64,000 nt of DNA from Paenibacillus sp. GP183 (GCF_900104695.1 NZ_FNSW01000001.1:682001-746000), one strand, 5' to 3'. Shown: positions 16,525 to 26,058, counted from the stretch's first letter. The notes: generated by a model from the letters alone, not told the origin. Numbers and translations: made by a program.

Positions 16525-17415
16525 CTAACCTTTCACAGCTCCGATCGTCAAGCCTTTCACAAAATAACGCTGGACGAACGGATAAATCAGAATCGCCGGG
16601 CCTGTTACGATGATGGACATCGCCATCTTGACCGTTTCCGCTGGCACGTCCCTGGTAATGGACACACCGCTTTGCGACAGCTGGTTCATGGCGGTCACGT
16701 TGTTGATGAAATTGTACAAATAGAACTGCAACTGATATTTGTGCGGGTCGTTGATGTATAAGGACGACAGGAACCAGTCGTTCCAGTAGCCGATAGCCAG
16801 GAACAGGCCGATCGTAGCGATGCCGGGCATCGCGATAAAGATGATGATCCGGTAAAAAATAACGAAATCGTTGGCCCCGTCGATTTTGCCGGATTCGATA
16901 ATTTCATCGGGGATCGTCGATCTCATGAAACTCTTCATCAAGATGATGAGGAACGGATTCATCAGCAGCGGCATAATCAGCGCCCACATGCTGTCGGTAA
17001 GCATCAAATATTTGGTGATCAGGATGTACCACGGAACGAGACCGCCGCTAAACATCGTCGTAAAGTAGATGAAGAACGAGAAGCCGTTGCGGTATTTGAA
17101 ATCTTTGCGCTGCAGAACGTAGCCAGCCATCGTGATGCACAGAAGGCCGATGGTGGTGCCGACTAAGGTTGTAAAGATCGTAACGCCGTACGCACGCAAG
17201 ACGGTATCTGGAAAGGCGAACACGGTAGCGTAGCCATCCAGGGAAAACACTTTCGGAATCAAGTGGTAGCCGTCCTTTAAGATAGAGTTGTTATCGGTAA
17301 GCGAGCCAGAAAGAATCAGGACTATCGGAAATAAGCATGCGATGCTGACGATCACGATGACGAAGACGGCAACGATATTGAACGCCCGCGTATAGCCCGA
17401 AGCTCGAATCTTCAT
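16525..17415 (-). CDS. Carbohydrate ABC transporter permease (YtcP/LplC type)
   Basis: This is an inner-membrane permease of 296 residues with about six hydrophobic helices. The coupling-helix EAA-type loop reads ESGKIDGANDFVIFYRIIIF, and the C-terminus ends YFVKGLTIGAVKG, the signature of the MalG/LplC family. The ATG at 17415 is chosen; GAGGAG lies about eleven bases upstream. It follows the partner permease by 28 bp and precedes the binding-protein gene. Confidence 0.9.
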   Translation of the reverse strand: MKIRASGYTRAFNIVAVFVIVIVSIACLFPIVLILSGSLTDNNSILKDGYHLIPKVFSLDGYATVFAFPDTVLRAYGVTIFTTLVGTTIGLLCITMAGYVLQRKDFKYRNGFSFFIYFTTMFSGGLVPWYILITKYLMLTDSMWALIMPLLMNPFLIILMKSFMRSTIPDEIIESGKIDGANDFVIFYRIIIFIAMPGIATIGLFLAIGYWNDWFLSSLYINDPHKYQLQFYLYNFINNVTAMNQLSQSGVSITRDVPAETVKMAMSIIVTGPAILIYPFVQRYFVKGLTIGAVKG

Positions 17416-17443
17416 GCCGGCGGTCACTCCTCTCTGCAATGGA

Positions 17444-18415
17444 CTAGAATAGCGCGTAATCTTCGTTAATTTTTCTGACGATGTAATTCACGGTCATAAT
17501 GAGCACGAAACCGAAAAAGGATTGGTACAATCCAGCTGCCGTCGCGCTGCCGATATCGAAGTTGACCCTCAGGGAGCGGTATACGTACGTGTCGATAATG
17601 TCGGTGACGTTGAAGAGCAAACCGTTCTGCCCGACCAGCTGGTAGAACAGCTCGAATTGTCCTTTCATGATGCTGCCCACGGAGAACAGCAGTAGAATAA
17701 TAAAGGTCGGCTTCAGCATCGGTACGGTGATGAACCAGATTTTCTGAAAAATGTTTGCTCCGTCCAGATCGGCAGCTTCATAATAATCGTGGCTGATACC
17801 TGTGATTGCCGCCAAGTAAATGACGGAGTGGTAACCGATCGTTTTCCACAAGTAAAAGGAGGTGATCAAGTACGGCCACATCCAGGGCGTGTTGTAAATA
17901 TCAACGCGCTCCATTCCCAGCGTTTTCATGGTAGCGTTTACAAATCCCGTTTCGAAATTGAACGTATTGTAAGCGATCGCGCTCAGCAGGACAAACGACA
18001 CGAAGTAGGGCAGGAACATAATCGATTGGGATATTTTCTTGAACCACTTACCGGTCACGTCGCTGAGCATGATGGCGATCACCATCGCGAGTACGTTCCC
18101 GAGAATAACGAAGACAACGTTGTAGCCGACCGTATTGAACGTGATGCGCAGCAGATCACCTGACTTTGTCAGGAATTTGAAGTTTTCAATGCCGACGAAC
18201 GGACTTCCGAACAAGCCTCCGTTAAAATCGAAACGGGTAAACGCGAAATAGATGCCCGCCATGGGAAGGTACGAATTGATAATAAAAAATACGAGGGTTG
18301 GCAGCAGCATCAGAAACATGATTTTGTTCTTGTTGAGCTCGTACCAGAAGCCTTTCTTCGGCATTCGCGAGCTCAGGTCCACCGGACGGCTCAGGCTTGC
18401 GGGCTTGGTTCCCAT
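17444..18415 (-). CDS. Carbohydrate ABC transporter permease (LplB type)
   Basis: This 323-residue membrane protein is the MalF/LplB-like partner, with six predicted helices after a cytoplasmic N-terminus. The coupling loop is YYEAADLDGANIFQKIWFIT, and the end VRKINEDYALF is typical of the family. The ATG at 18415 has GGAGG ten bases upstream; longer in-frame starts lie in the promoter region. It is the first gene of the transport and catabolic operon, behind three TGTACA boxes. Confidence 0.9.
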   Translation of the reverse strand: MGTKPASLSRPVDLSSRMPKKGFWYELNKNKIMFLMLLPTLVFFIINSYLPMAGIYFAFTRFDFNGGLFGSPFVGIENFKFLTKSGDLLRITFNTVGYNVVFVILGNVLAMVIAIMLSDVTGKWFKKISQSIMFLPYFVSFVLLSAIAYNTFNFETGFVNATMKTLGMERVDIYNTPWMWPYLITSFYLWKTIGYHSVIYLAAITGISHDYYEAADLDGANIFQKIWFITVPMLKPTFIILLLFSVGSIMKGQFELFYQLVGQNGLLFNVTDIIDTYVYRSLRVNFDIGSATAAGLYQSFFGFVLIMTVNYIVRKINEDYALF

Positions 18416-18478
18416 TGTCCGACTACCTCCACAGTTTGGATTGGTGTTGTGCACATCATAGCGATTGGGGGGCGGATC

Positions 18479-18510
18479 TGTACACTGTACAATTCTCGTA
18501 TTCGTGTACA
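18479..18510. promoter_or_regulatory. Three TGTACA boxes upstream of the transport operon
   Basis: The palindromic hexamer TGTACA occurs at 18479-18484, 18486-18491 and 18505-18510. A possible -10 (TATGAT) lies downstream toward the permease gene. These may be binding sites for the adjacent AraC-type regulator, though AraC sites are usually direct rather than palindromic. Confidence 0.4.
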
Positions 18511-18623
18511 ATCCGTGAAAATCGAAAGTGAATTATTGTGGATTTTATAAAGAAAGCCGCGTTTTTTACGACCTGGTCGTCGGACAGCGGCAATCGGCAG
18601 GTACCTTGTATTCGGAACTGAAG

Positions 18624-20864
18624 TTATTTGTTCGGTAAGGCACCCCGATGCATCTTGCGATAATCGTTGGGCGTAATGCTGAAGGCTCGTTTGAACATTC
18701 GAAAAAAATAAGAAGGCGTGGCGAATCCGGCTTTCTCGGCCAGCTCGGCGACGGGGATATCTGTCTTCAGAAGCAGCTCCTTCGCTTTGCTCAGCCTCAC
18801 ATCATTGATCGCGTCGGTCATCGAGTGTAGCGTAAACTGTTTGTACAAACGGCTTATGTACGCCGGCGTCATCCCCATTTTATCCGCAATCACATTTAGA
18901 TTCAGGTCCGGGTTCATATAATCTTGCTCGATCCAATGGTTAATATTGCGAATAAGATCGTCGTGCTTCAGATTCCGCTTGGCCTCTAGCTTGCAGCCGA
19001 TCTCCTCGAACAAACGGTAAAACAGCTCCTTGATCTCTTCCACACTCTCGAACTGCTGCAGCAAGATAAGCGTAGAATCGAGCTCCGACTCGACCCGGAA
19101 GGCGTTGTTCGTCTGAACCGCTTGAATGATGCCGTTCATCGTCACGCATAGATGGGAGACGGCCAGCTGCAAGACCGCGTAGGAATATTTCCCGGTTTCG
19201 TCCAGTATTTCAGTTAACAGCAGCTTCGACTCATCAACCTTGCCGATCATGACCAGCTCCGCGAGCTGCTTCTCCTTAGCAGCCGGATATGCGTAAGATT
19301 TGCTCTTCAGAGCCAGAATCGTCTCCGCATGCAGCTGGCACCCTCTTCCCTCGAACATTCGATGAAAGGATGCTTCGTACACTTGCTTATACAGATTGTT
19401 GATCTGGCCGATCTCGGTACAGACGGGACCGATGGTGATCGAGACCGACAGGTTCAGGTAGTCGTTCAAGGCGAGCAGCAGCTTGCTGCAGGCCTCTTTT
19501 GTGTATACGCTTTCATTAATTTCGATGTTTTCAGTCCCTACATGATACGGCGTGAGCAGCAGAAGAACGCAATCCTCCCCCATATCGACGCTCTCTATCT
19601 CGCAGAAAGGGCGCCAAATTTCCCCCGCAATGTTTTGTATAGCGAATTTCATCAGCCTTTGTTCATTCGTATCGTATTTCTCGCAAAACTGCGCAAATCG
19701 ATCTACTCTTAGCATCATGATGCGGAACCGATGGCGTAAGTTGACGTTCACTTGATAGTAGGCGAGCTTCTTCTGAAGGGTCGGACGGAGAAGCGTCTCT
19801 CTGCCTAGGAGTATATTCCGAAGAAATTCCTGCTTAAGCAATTGATGATTTGTTCTTGTCTCCGCTTCGAGAAATTTGAGTTTCTCCAACGCTTGAGAGA
19901 TCGGACTGTACAATTTGCGTGATAGAATCAAGGAGATGATCAAACCGGCCAAAATAATCGATAAGCTGATCATCGCGGTCGTCAGGCGCATGGAGGTAAT
20001 TTTGCTCGTAATAGCTTGGTAGGGGTTCACTCGGACGAATCGCCATCCGATTTCGTTCGGTGCGGTGTAGGAGATCAACGACTTCGTACCGTCTATGGTG
20101 TCCACGAAGTAATCGGAGGATGCCGTGAAGCCGAGCAGCTTGCGGATATAAGGGAGCGGCGTCTGCGACTCGTCGCCAGGTCCAGCAACCAGCCTTCCCT
20201 TTGGATCGACGATAAGCGTATACGCCGACCTGTTCGGATCGCTCATATTTTGGTTCAGCCATGCTTCGGAAATATTCACGATGACGGCGTTATCCAATCG
20301 CTCTCCGTTGGATAAATTGTCATAGCCCAGATATGTGTAGCTTCGTGTCTTCGTTTGCTTGTCTTCGACCTGGTACGTTCGCGGGATTGGCACATAAGGC
20401 AAATACTCTTTGTAACGGTTCAATATGTCCAATATTCCGCTATCGTCCAAGTTGCCGATTTCCTGCCTGCCGTTTCGCTGCGAATAGTTGGAGCATATGT
20501 AGAACGTTCCGAGATGTCCGTTATACACGTACACTGATTCGATGAACGGCATCGACATGCTATAATTGCGCAGCTGAATCATGGCTGCAGCCTCGTCATA
20601 CACGTTCATGTCCGTGTAATACAGCAGCTTGGATATAGTCAAATCATTGTATATTTGCGAAGTCAGCGACTTGGCGATCTGCGTCATATTATCGACCTCA
20701 CGGCTGATCTGGTTCAAGCTATTCACGTCGGATCGGTACACTTGGCTGAGTGCGATATTCTCGAAGTTGTAATACAAGATCATCGACGAGACCAGCAAGG
20801 TGCCGGCAATGGAGACGAAGATGGAGATCAACAGCTTTTGGAAGTAGCTTTTGTTTCGTTTCAT
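18624..20864 (-). CDS. Membrane-anchored AraC-family regulator
   Basis: This is a 746-residue one-component sensor/regulator. Transmembrane helix 1 spans residues 11-31, an extracellular sensing domain about 32-293, transmembrane helix 2 about 294-315, then a cytoplasmic region. The last 105 residues form an AraC helix-turn-helix pair (NVIADKMGMTPAYISRLYKQ and ELAEKAGFATPSYFFRMFKR). Such proteins sense an external sugar and activate an adjacent LplB/YtcP/LplA transporter, here starting 208 bp downstream. The ATG at 20864 has no close ribosome binding site; AGGAGGAG sits six bases before an in-frame CTG at 20882, which may be the real start. Confidence 0.9.
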   Translation of the reverse strand: MKRNKSYFQKLLISIFVSIAGTLLVSSMILYYNFENIALSQVYRSDVNSLNQISREVDNMTQIAKSLTSQIYNDLTISKLLYYTDMNVYDEAAAMIQLRNYSMSMPFIESVYVYNGHLGTFYICSNYSQRNGRQEIGNLDDSGILDILNRYKEYLPYVPIPRTYQVEDKQTKTRSYTYLGYDNLSNGERLDNAVIVNISEAWLNQNMSDPNRSAYTLIVDPKGRLVAGPGDESQTPLPYIRKLLGFTASSDYFVDTIDGTKSLISYTAPNEIGWRFVRVNPYQAITSKITSMRLTTAMISLSIILAGLIISLILSRKLYSPISQALEKLKFLEAETRTNHQLLKQEFLRNILLGRETLLRPTLQKKLAYYQVNVNLRHRFRIMMLRVDRFAQFCEKYDTNEQRLMKFAIQNIAGEIWRPFCEIESVDMGEDCVLLLLTPYHVGTENIEINESVYTKEACSKLLLALNDYLNLSVSITIGPVCTEIGQINNLYKQVYEASFHRMFEGRGCQLHAETILALKSKSYAYPAAKEKQLAELVMIGKVDESKLLLTEILDETGKYSYAVLQLAVSHLCVTMNGIIQAVQTNNAFRVESELDSTLILLQQFESVEEIKELFYRLFEEIGCKLEAKRNLKHDDLIRNINHWIEQDYMNPDLNLNVIADKMGMTPAYISRLYKQFTLHSMTDAINDVRLSKAKELLLKTDIPVAELAEKAGFATPSYFFRMFKRAFSITPNDYRKMHRGALPNK

Positions 20865-21007
20865 GACGAACGAGCGTTTCAGGATTTTCTCCTCCTATCC
20901 CTTGGGAAAGCGTGCATTCCTGCTCATGTGAACTCACAAAATATTGATCTATGTATTTATTCGCGAAGTTCGTAAAATATCCTCTTAAGGATAAATTTAT
21001 GACTCCT

Positions 21008-22051
21008 TTAGATCATATTTGATGCCAGCACCAGCGGACGAACCCGCTTAATAAGTTCATCCAGAAATTGATCTGTTCGGGCAAAAGCCGCAAGATGGCC
21101 AGCATTCTTAATAAGCACAAATTCCTTATAAGGAGTTTCAATTTCGTCAAAGTACTCCTTGGCTATTGCTGTAGGTGTTACTGAATCGGTATCACCTTGG
21201 AAGATGAAGAACGGCAGTTCAAATCTTAGCCCTAGTTTGTGGACATCAAAGGCCAGTAGTTCGTCAAAGAGTAGATTAAGGGAATAGTTCATGCCTTTGA
21301 AGATATCAATGAAATCATGTATCGTGTGGTCTGGTGACGAGAGCATAGCTGGCAAAATTATGTCCGTAATCATATTGGGAACAGTTGTGATGGCTTTGAT
21401 AGTCCATTGGTTCTTTTGGTTGAAGTCTTTTCGACTCCAGCGAGTTGGATCTGGTCCAATTCTCTCAACTGCCTGCACACCCTTTGTATTACCCGCAGCA
21501 CGAAGCCCGTCCAGTGTCATCTGGTACGAAAGCTTTTGAGATTCTGGGCTGACGTTCTGATCAGTACCGACATAGGCATGAAATAAGTCAGGGCGTCGTT
21601 TTGCCATAATTGTACCTATAAAGCTACCCACGGAGCTGCCGACAAGAATTAATTTTTCTTGGTCGAGATGATCAAGCAGGTGTTCTGCGACCTCGATCCC
21701 ATCTAGGGTGAGGCGGTCAAAGGTAATTGTGCCGCTGCCATCCTTGCCGTTTTTGCGGAACGTTTTACCTGCACCACGCTGATCCCACTGGACGATGGTA
21801 AAGTGCTTCTCCCATGATCGCAGCAACGGACTGAAGATGGAATAAGTTGCTGCTGGCCCACCATGTATAAAGAACAATACAGGGTTGTTGCGATCTTCGC
21901 CACGTATGGTGACCCATTGGTCAATGCCGCCAATCTTAACGAATCGTTCTTCAACGATGCAATTTGGCGTATTAATGATAAGTTTCTGAGCATTCTTGCG
22001 TTGATTGCTCTTACGTAGGACTAGCTCCATAAATATATTGTTTTTACTCAT
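21008..22051 (-). CDS. Alpha/beta-fold hydrolase (proline iminopeptidase-like)
   Basis: This is a cytoplasmic hydrolase of 347 residues. The oxyanion motif HGGP (63-66), the nucleophile elbow GSSVGS (Ser140), an acid in QGDTDSV and a His in NAGHLAAF complete a catalytic triad. WDQRGAGKT is characteristic of the prolyl iminopeptidase/S33 group, but substrate specificity in this group is variable. A GAGGAG site lies eight bases before the ATG. It is monocistronic, with lower GC than the operon to its left. Confidence 0.85.
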   Translation of the reverse strand: MSKNNIFMELVLRKSNQRKNAQKLIINTPNCIVEERFVKIGGIDQWVTIRGEDRNNPVLFFIHGGPAATYSIFSPLLRSWEKHFTIVQWDQRGAGKTFRKNGKDGSGTITFDRLTLDGIEVAEHLLDHLDQEKLILVGSSVGSFIGTIMAKRRPDLFHAYVGTDQNVSPESQKLSYQMTLDGLRAAGNTKGVQAVERIGPDPTRWSRKDFNQKNQWTIKAITTVPNMITDIILPAMLSSPDHTIHDFIDIFKGMNYSLNLLFDELLAFDVHKLGLRFELPFFIFQGDTDSVTPTAIAKEYFDEIETPYKEFVLIKNAGHLAAFARTDQFLDELIKRVRPLVLASNMI

Positions 22052-22302
22052 AATTCTTTCTCCTCTTCAATGATTTTAAAATAAGTGCTTATGTTCTTCT
22101 TACTATGGTGAGATCTTTTTATTTGTAATGGCATTCCGATTCTACCTTTTTCTCTTCACTCTTCAAGTATAGATCCACATGGCGAATCAATCGTCAGACG
22201 CAGGATTTAATTGTTCTCAGTCTAGAGAAGTAATTTATGCAACGAAGCGAAGGGCGGCCATGTGGTCATACCCCAGTCAAGTAGACAAGTAAAAAAGATC
22301 AT

Positions 22303-22540
22303 TTAGGCTACGATCGCTTTCCGGTATTCAACTGGTGAGCGATCTTTTAATTTTTTCTGGAACCGTCCGTAGTTGTAAAATTGGATATACTCTTCTACGG
22401 CTTTTCGGTCTTTAGGTGAGAGAAGAAGGATTCGATGCAGGCATTGTCTAGACAGTTGTCCCGTCTGGAATGACTGCCGATGAGCACATGCTTTTGCAAC
22501 ATCCCGTTGTACGGCTTGGTCAGAATGTAGAATGGTTTAC
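22303..22540 (-). pseudogene. IS3-family (IS150 group) OrfB remnant
   Basis: The minus strand reads SRRDNCLDNACIESFFSHLK, the conserved last segment of the DDE domain of IS3-family transposases, then after a small deletion and frame change EEYIQFYNYGRFQKKLKDRS and PVEYRKAIVA with a stop at 22303. Only the C-terminal 75 residues survive. The 22052-22640 interval otherwise holds the terminator at 22563 and no gene. Confidence 0.8.
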
Positions 22541-22562
22541 GTATCTTTGGAAGCGAACGCAA

Positions 22563-22607
22563 AAGGCCTTGTAGCCGGGAACGTATCGTCCCGGACAGCA
22601 AGGCCTT
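22563..22607 (-). terminator. Rho-independent terminator of the SDR gene
   Basis: AAGGCCTTG (22563-22571) pairs with CAAGGCCTT (22599-22607), with an inner CCGGGA/TCCCGG pair. On the minus strand the stem is followed by TTTTGCG. Confidence 0.65.
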
Positions 22608-22640
22608 GTCCGTTTACTCTTACCTCATTATGTTTACGGT

Positions 22641-23357
22641 TTAGACTAGGTGCGCGCCACCGTCGATAATCACCGTCGTGCCTGTCGTAAACCCGTTTTT
22701 CGCCAGATAGACGTAGGTTTCGCCGATATCCTCCGCCTGCGCGATCCGGCCGACAGGCAACTGGGCCCCCATCCTTTCGAACATCGCCTTGCGGTTCTGC
22801 TCGGGAATGCCGGCATAAGCCGGTGTTTCTACGATGCCCGGCGAGACGACGTTGATCCGGATCGGAGCTAGATCGACCGCAAGGCCTCGCACGAGACCCT
22901 CGATTGCCGAGTTGATTGCGGCAAGCGTCGACGCACCTTTTGACGGACGTCTGCCGTATACGCCCGAAGTCAAAGTGATGGATCCGCTTTTATGTAGATA
23001 AGGAAGCGCGGATTTAACGACGACATACTGTCCCCAGAACTTGCTTTCGAATGCTGCTTTGGCTTTGTCCAGTGGCAATTCGCTAAATGGGCCCATAGCG
23101 CCTTCCCCGGCCGTAACGACCAGGTGATCGAAGGTCCCGATTTGACCGAACAGCTCGGCTGATTTCGCAGTGTCTCGGAAATCGAGCTCATAGCCTTCCA
23201 CCCTGCCGCCCAGCGACTGCTTCGCCTCCGCCAGCTTGGAAGCGGATCGGCTGGCGATGACAACGTTGGCGGATTCTGCGATAAACGCTTTCGCGGCAGC
23301 CAAACCGATTCCGGACGTACCGCCAACGACGACGACGCGTTGTCCTTGCATTGACAT
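22641..23357 (-). CDS. SDR-family protein lacking the YxxxK active site
   Basis: This is a 238-residue SDR-fold protein with the cofactor motif GGTSGIG (12-18) and the catalytic-position Ser in LTSGVYG. The place where AYSASK is expected reads STLAAINSAIEGL, so both the catalytic Tyr and Lys are absent, while the rest (NVVSPGIVETP, IDGGAHLV) is intact. A subgroup of SDRs with this change is known. It may use a different mechanism or act as a binding protein. The ATG at 23357 has AAGGAGG upstream, and a good sigma-A promoter precedes it. Confidence 0.85.
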   Translation of the reverse strand: MSMQGQRVVVVGGTSGIGLAAAKAFIAESANVVIASRSASKLAEAKQSLGGRVEGYELDFRDTAKSAELFGQIGTFDHLVVTAGEGAMGPFSELPLDKAKAAFESKFWGQYVVVKSALPYLHKSGSITLTSGVYGRRPSKGASTLAAINSAIEGLVRGLAVDLAPIRINVVSPGIVETPAYAGIPEQNRKAMFERMGAQLPVGRIAQAEDIGETYVYLAKNGFTTGTTVIIDGGAHLV

Positions 23358-23414
23358 GGGACTACCTCCTTAAAATTCTTTTTTTAGCCAGATGATTTAG
23401 TGGGTTTCAAATTC

Positions 23415-23444
23415 AGTATACATTTTAAATCCACAATATGTAAA
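23415..23444 (-). promoter_or_regulatory. Sigma-A promoter for the SDR gene
   Basis: On the minus strand TTTACA (23444-23439), an 18-bp spacer and TATACT (23420-23415) lie about 60 bp before the ATG at 23357. Confidence 0.6.
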
Positions 23445-23518
23445 ATATTCTGCGCAGCGAAGACAGCCCTGTCATTGTTCAACTTTGTATTCGTTTAAGC
23501 AATTACCTCAATTATCTA

Positions 23519-24094
23519 TTATCCGAAAACGATGATATAACCATCAGGATCTTTTATGTAGATATTCTTAAATGTCACGCCGTTGCTATGAGTGTTTTCA
23601 ATTGGCCCCAAAATAATATTGGCTTCATTCGTTCTCAATTCTTCTAATAAAGAATCAAACTCGTCATAATTGATATGGATAAATGTGTCCCATGCTAGAT
23701 CGGGTCCTTTCCAATCAGTTGGATAATTGTCCCGTTTTTCCGATGTTTGATTGGGCATGACATCGCTCGATTGCTTAGCTTGTTGGATGATTAATTTCAT
23801 TCCGCCTCTGATCGCATGCCCCCAGTAGTTGACTTCACAACCTAGTACATCTCGATACCATGATAACGATTTTTCAAAATCTGATACAATCCTCACTTGC
23901 AAACTATCGTAAAACGTTGCTTTCGTCTTGATATTCTTCTTTTGTTCATTCATAGCCGCAGCCTCCTGAAAGAATATTGTCCCGTTTCCTCCAATCACTT
24001 TTAATGCATTTGGTACAGCTTTTGGTTTGTAACCGTCGAAATTTCGATTGTTTACAAAATTACTCTGTTTGAGTTCCTTAGCACTCTCTCCCAT
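23519..24094 (-). CDS. VOC/glyoxalase-family protein
   Basis: This is a 191-residue vicinal-oxygen-chelate fold protein. The C-terminal domain (about 60-191) has the beta-alpha-beta-beta-beta pattern with DFEKSLSWYRDVLG and IKDPDGYIIVFG. An N-terminal extension (about 1-55, with AVPNALKVIGG) resembles that of the neighbouring VOC protein at 24179, so the pair arose by duplication. The ATG at 24094 follows GGGGAGG by nine bases. Function could be dioxygenase, lyase or resistance; it is not predictable. Confidence 0.8.
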   Translation of the reverse strand: MGESAKELKQSNFVNNRNFDGYKPKAVPNALKVIGGNGTIFFQEAAAMNEQKKNIKTKATFYDSLQVRIVSDFEKSLSWYRDVLGCEVNYWGHAIRGGMKLIIQQAKQSSDVMPNQTSEKRDNYPTDWKGPDLAWDTFIHINYDEFDSLLEELRTNEANIILGPIENTHSNGVTFKNIYIKDPDGYIIVFG

Positions 24095-24178
24095 CAATAA
24101 TTACCTCCCCTTCATTATCAGCTTTTTTAATTTTATAGTTTTGTTCCATCTTTTGTTCTCCCTCAGTAAACCCTAATG

Positions 24179-24682
24179 CTATTCGCGGCAAATCATTAAT
24201 TTGTTGCCGTCCGGATCCTTCACGACGAACCAATGGTCGTGTTCAATTTCCGTCACGAGCTCCACACCGAGCTCTTTCATAAATTCAAGTGAACCCTTCA
24301 AATCTTCGGTTAACAGCATAAAAGCAGGGGTCTCGATTGAGGGCGCTCCACCAGGCCGGTCACCACCCCACTTCGGCATCGTATCCAGAATGACTCCGGT
24401 CCCTTCCATTGGCAAAGGGCACAAATGGCCTGAAAGAATTTCGCAATCATCCTCATTCAGCCCGAGAACCCGGCAGTACCAGCTGCGGGAATTCTCAATA
24501 TTTCTAACCGGGATAAAAATACTTCCTACTTTGTTCTTGATCGGGCTGTTATGAGCGGAACCATCTTTGGCTAGCTGTTGCTCGTTCATCGATTTCCCTC
24601 CATGAATTATTTTTAGCGCTTTCGGAACAGCAACAGGTAGGTAACTTTCCGACGTCTCTTTTCGATTTGGCACTTTGCTCAT
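24179..24682 (-). CDS. VOC/glyoxalase-family protein, coupled to the AraC regulator
   Basis: This 167-residue protein contains one VOC module with NIENSRSWYCRVLGL and VVKDPDGNKLMICRE. Its N-terminal extension (YLPVAVPKALKIIHGG) matches that of the next gene. The ATG at 24682 overlaps the stop codon of the upstream AraC gene (ATGA) and has GGAGG at the right distance, so the two are translationally coupled. The coupling suggests the regulator controls, or responds to the substrate of, these VOC proteins. Confidence 0.82.
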   Translation of the reverse strand: MSKVPNRKETSESYLPVAVPKALKIIHGGKSMNEQQLAKDGSAHNSPIKNKVGSIFIPVRNIENSRSWYCRVLGLNEDDCEILSGHLCPLPMEGTGVILDTMPKWGGDRPGGAPSIETPAFMLLTEDLKGSLEFMKELGVELVTEIEHDHWFVVKDPDGNKLMICRE

Positions 24683-26058
24683 GGTCCATCCTCCGACTTT
24701 TTTCGTAAAATAACAGGCACATAGCACTCCACATTCACCGATCGTTCAAAGTCCGTACTCGCCCACGCATTTTTATCGAAATTGCTATAAGTAACGTAGT
24801 ATGCGTACCAGGATCGCTCTCCATCTGGCACATAATCGGTGGATGTACCGAGCCAGCGGTAAATCCGCTCGAGAATGCCCGTCATCGTGCCGTAAGCGCC
24901 AGTCCTCAAGCAGGCATATATCCCGCCTTTCAACTGGGAGATTCGGTGCGCCTCCTCTTGGGAAAAGACAAATCCTTCCGGTGGCCCGATGGAGACTTCA
25001 TACGCATAGCTTTCACCTGGTGGAATGCCGTAGCTGCAAGTCATAAATACTTGAAGACGACTATCGCCGACAAACCCACTGCGAATTAGCCAATCAACTG
25101 AAGCCTCATCGGCCCGTGCTGCACAATTTATGCCTTCGGCTCGAAAGGATATCACCTTAACCGGTGGACGCTCCACGACCTCGATCGTCTCCGTCTCCTG
25201 ACGTCGCCTTACGGGAAGAAAAAGCTTCAAGCGAGTGATCTTGCCGCAATATTGCTGGTATTCCTCCAGGAATCCATGTTCTCCGAGCTCGAACGTACTC
25301 CGCGGTAACCATTCCGATAGCAGAAGGTTCCAAGCGGCGATGATAGTTGAACCGGACCCAGCCGGAGTTCGGGTCACCGCATAAAGACCGCCAGGCAGTT
25401 CCACTGGCCGTAAGTCCGGATGCTCAACATTGCCCTCTGTCTCACTCACAGCAACTATTTGATAACCATAAATCTGTGATCTCACATTTAGATTGATATT
25501 CAAGCCGAACAGCTTCATCTTGTTTGCGTCGAGTCCGCTCTGTGCCAAGAAGGCTCGAAACTGACTAAGTGCCGCATCTTCCAAACCATCCTCCCGATTG
25601 GCGGTATGCAAATAACCGACACCCTTTTGGGGAGTGAGCCGTATGACCCTCACGTCCGGGTAACGTTCGGATACCTCACGATCTTCAAAGTAAGGTACAC
25701 GTTCGTGCAGGTTAATTCGTTCGAAACTATAAATTAACTCCGATTTTCGGTACAAGCCTGGGGTTAATCCGGTGTACCGTTTGAATGTTTTGATAAAGGT
25801 CTGGTATGTATCAAAACCGAATCCGAACCCGACGTCGATAGTTGGAAGGTCAGTTTGACGCAGGAGGAAGGCCGCCTCATTTGTTCTTCGTTTGCGTATG
25901 TATTCTTTGATGGGGTGACCCGTCATGGCATAAAACATGCGGTATAAATTGGGCACCGACATTGCGGCTGCCTCGGCAATCTGCTCCAGTCCAAGGGGCT
26001 CGTTAAGGTTTTCCTCAATATAATCGATCGCTTGCTGGACAATTTCGGCTGTATGCAT
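24679..26058 (-). CDS. AraC-family regulator with two GyrI-like effector domains
   Basis: This is a 459-residue transcription regulator. An N-terminal AraC helix-turn-helix pair (about 1-105: EQIAEAAAMSVPNLYRMFY and the second helix-turn-helix ending TFKRYTGLTPG) is followed by two GyrI/SOUL-like ligand-binding modules (about 130-285 and 290-450). Such BmrR/Rob-like sensors bind hydrophobic or cationic drugs. Tandem effector domains are uncommon. The ATG at 26058 has AAAAGGGGG upstream. It forms an operon with the two VOC genes and likely regulates them. Confidence 0.88.
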   Translation of the reverse strand: MHTAEIVQQAIDYIEENLNEPLGLEQIAEAAAMSVPNLYRMFYAMTGHPIKEYIRKRRTNEAAFLLRQTDLPTIDVGFGFGFDTYQTFIKTFKRYTGLTPGLYRKSELIYSFERINLHERVPYFEDREVSERYPDVRVIRLTPQKGVGYLHTANREDGLEDAALSQFRAFLAQSGLDANKMKLFGLNINLNVRSQIYGYQIVAVSETEGNVEHPDLRPVELPGGLYAVTRTPAGSGSTIIAAWNLLLSEWLPRSTFELGEHGFLEEYQQYCGKITRLKLFLPVRRRQETETIEVVERPPVKVISFRAEGINCAARADEASVDWLIRSGFVGDSRLQVFMTCSYGIPPGESYAYEVSIGPPEGFVFSQEEAHRISQLKGGIYACLRTGAYGTMTGILERIYRWLGTSTDYVPDGERSWYAYYVTYSNFDKNAWASTDFERSVNVECYVPVILRKKSEDGP

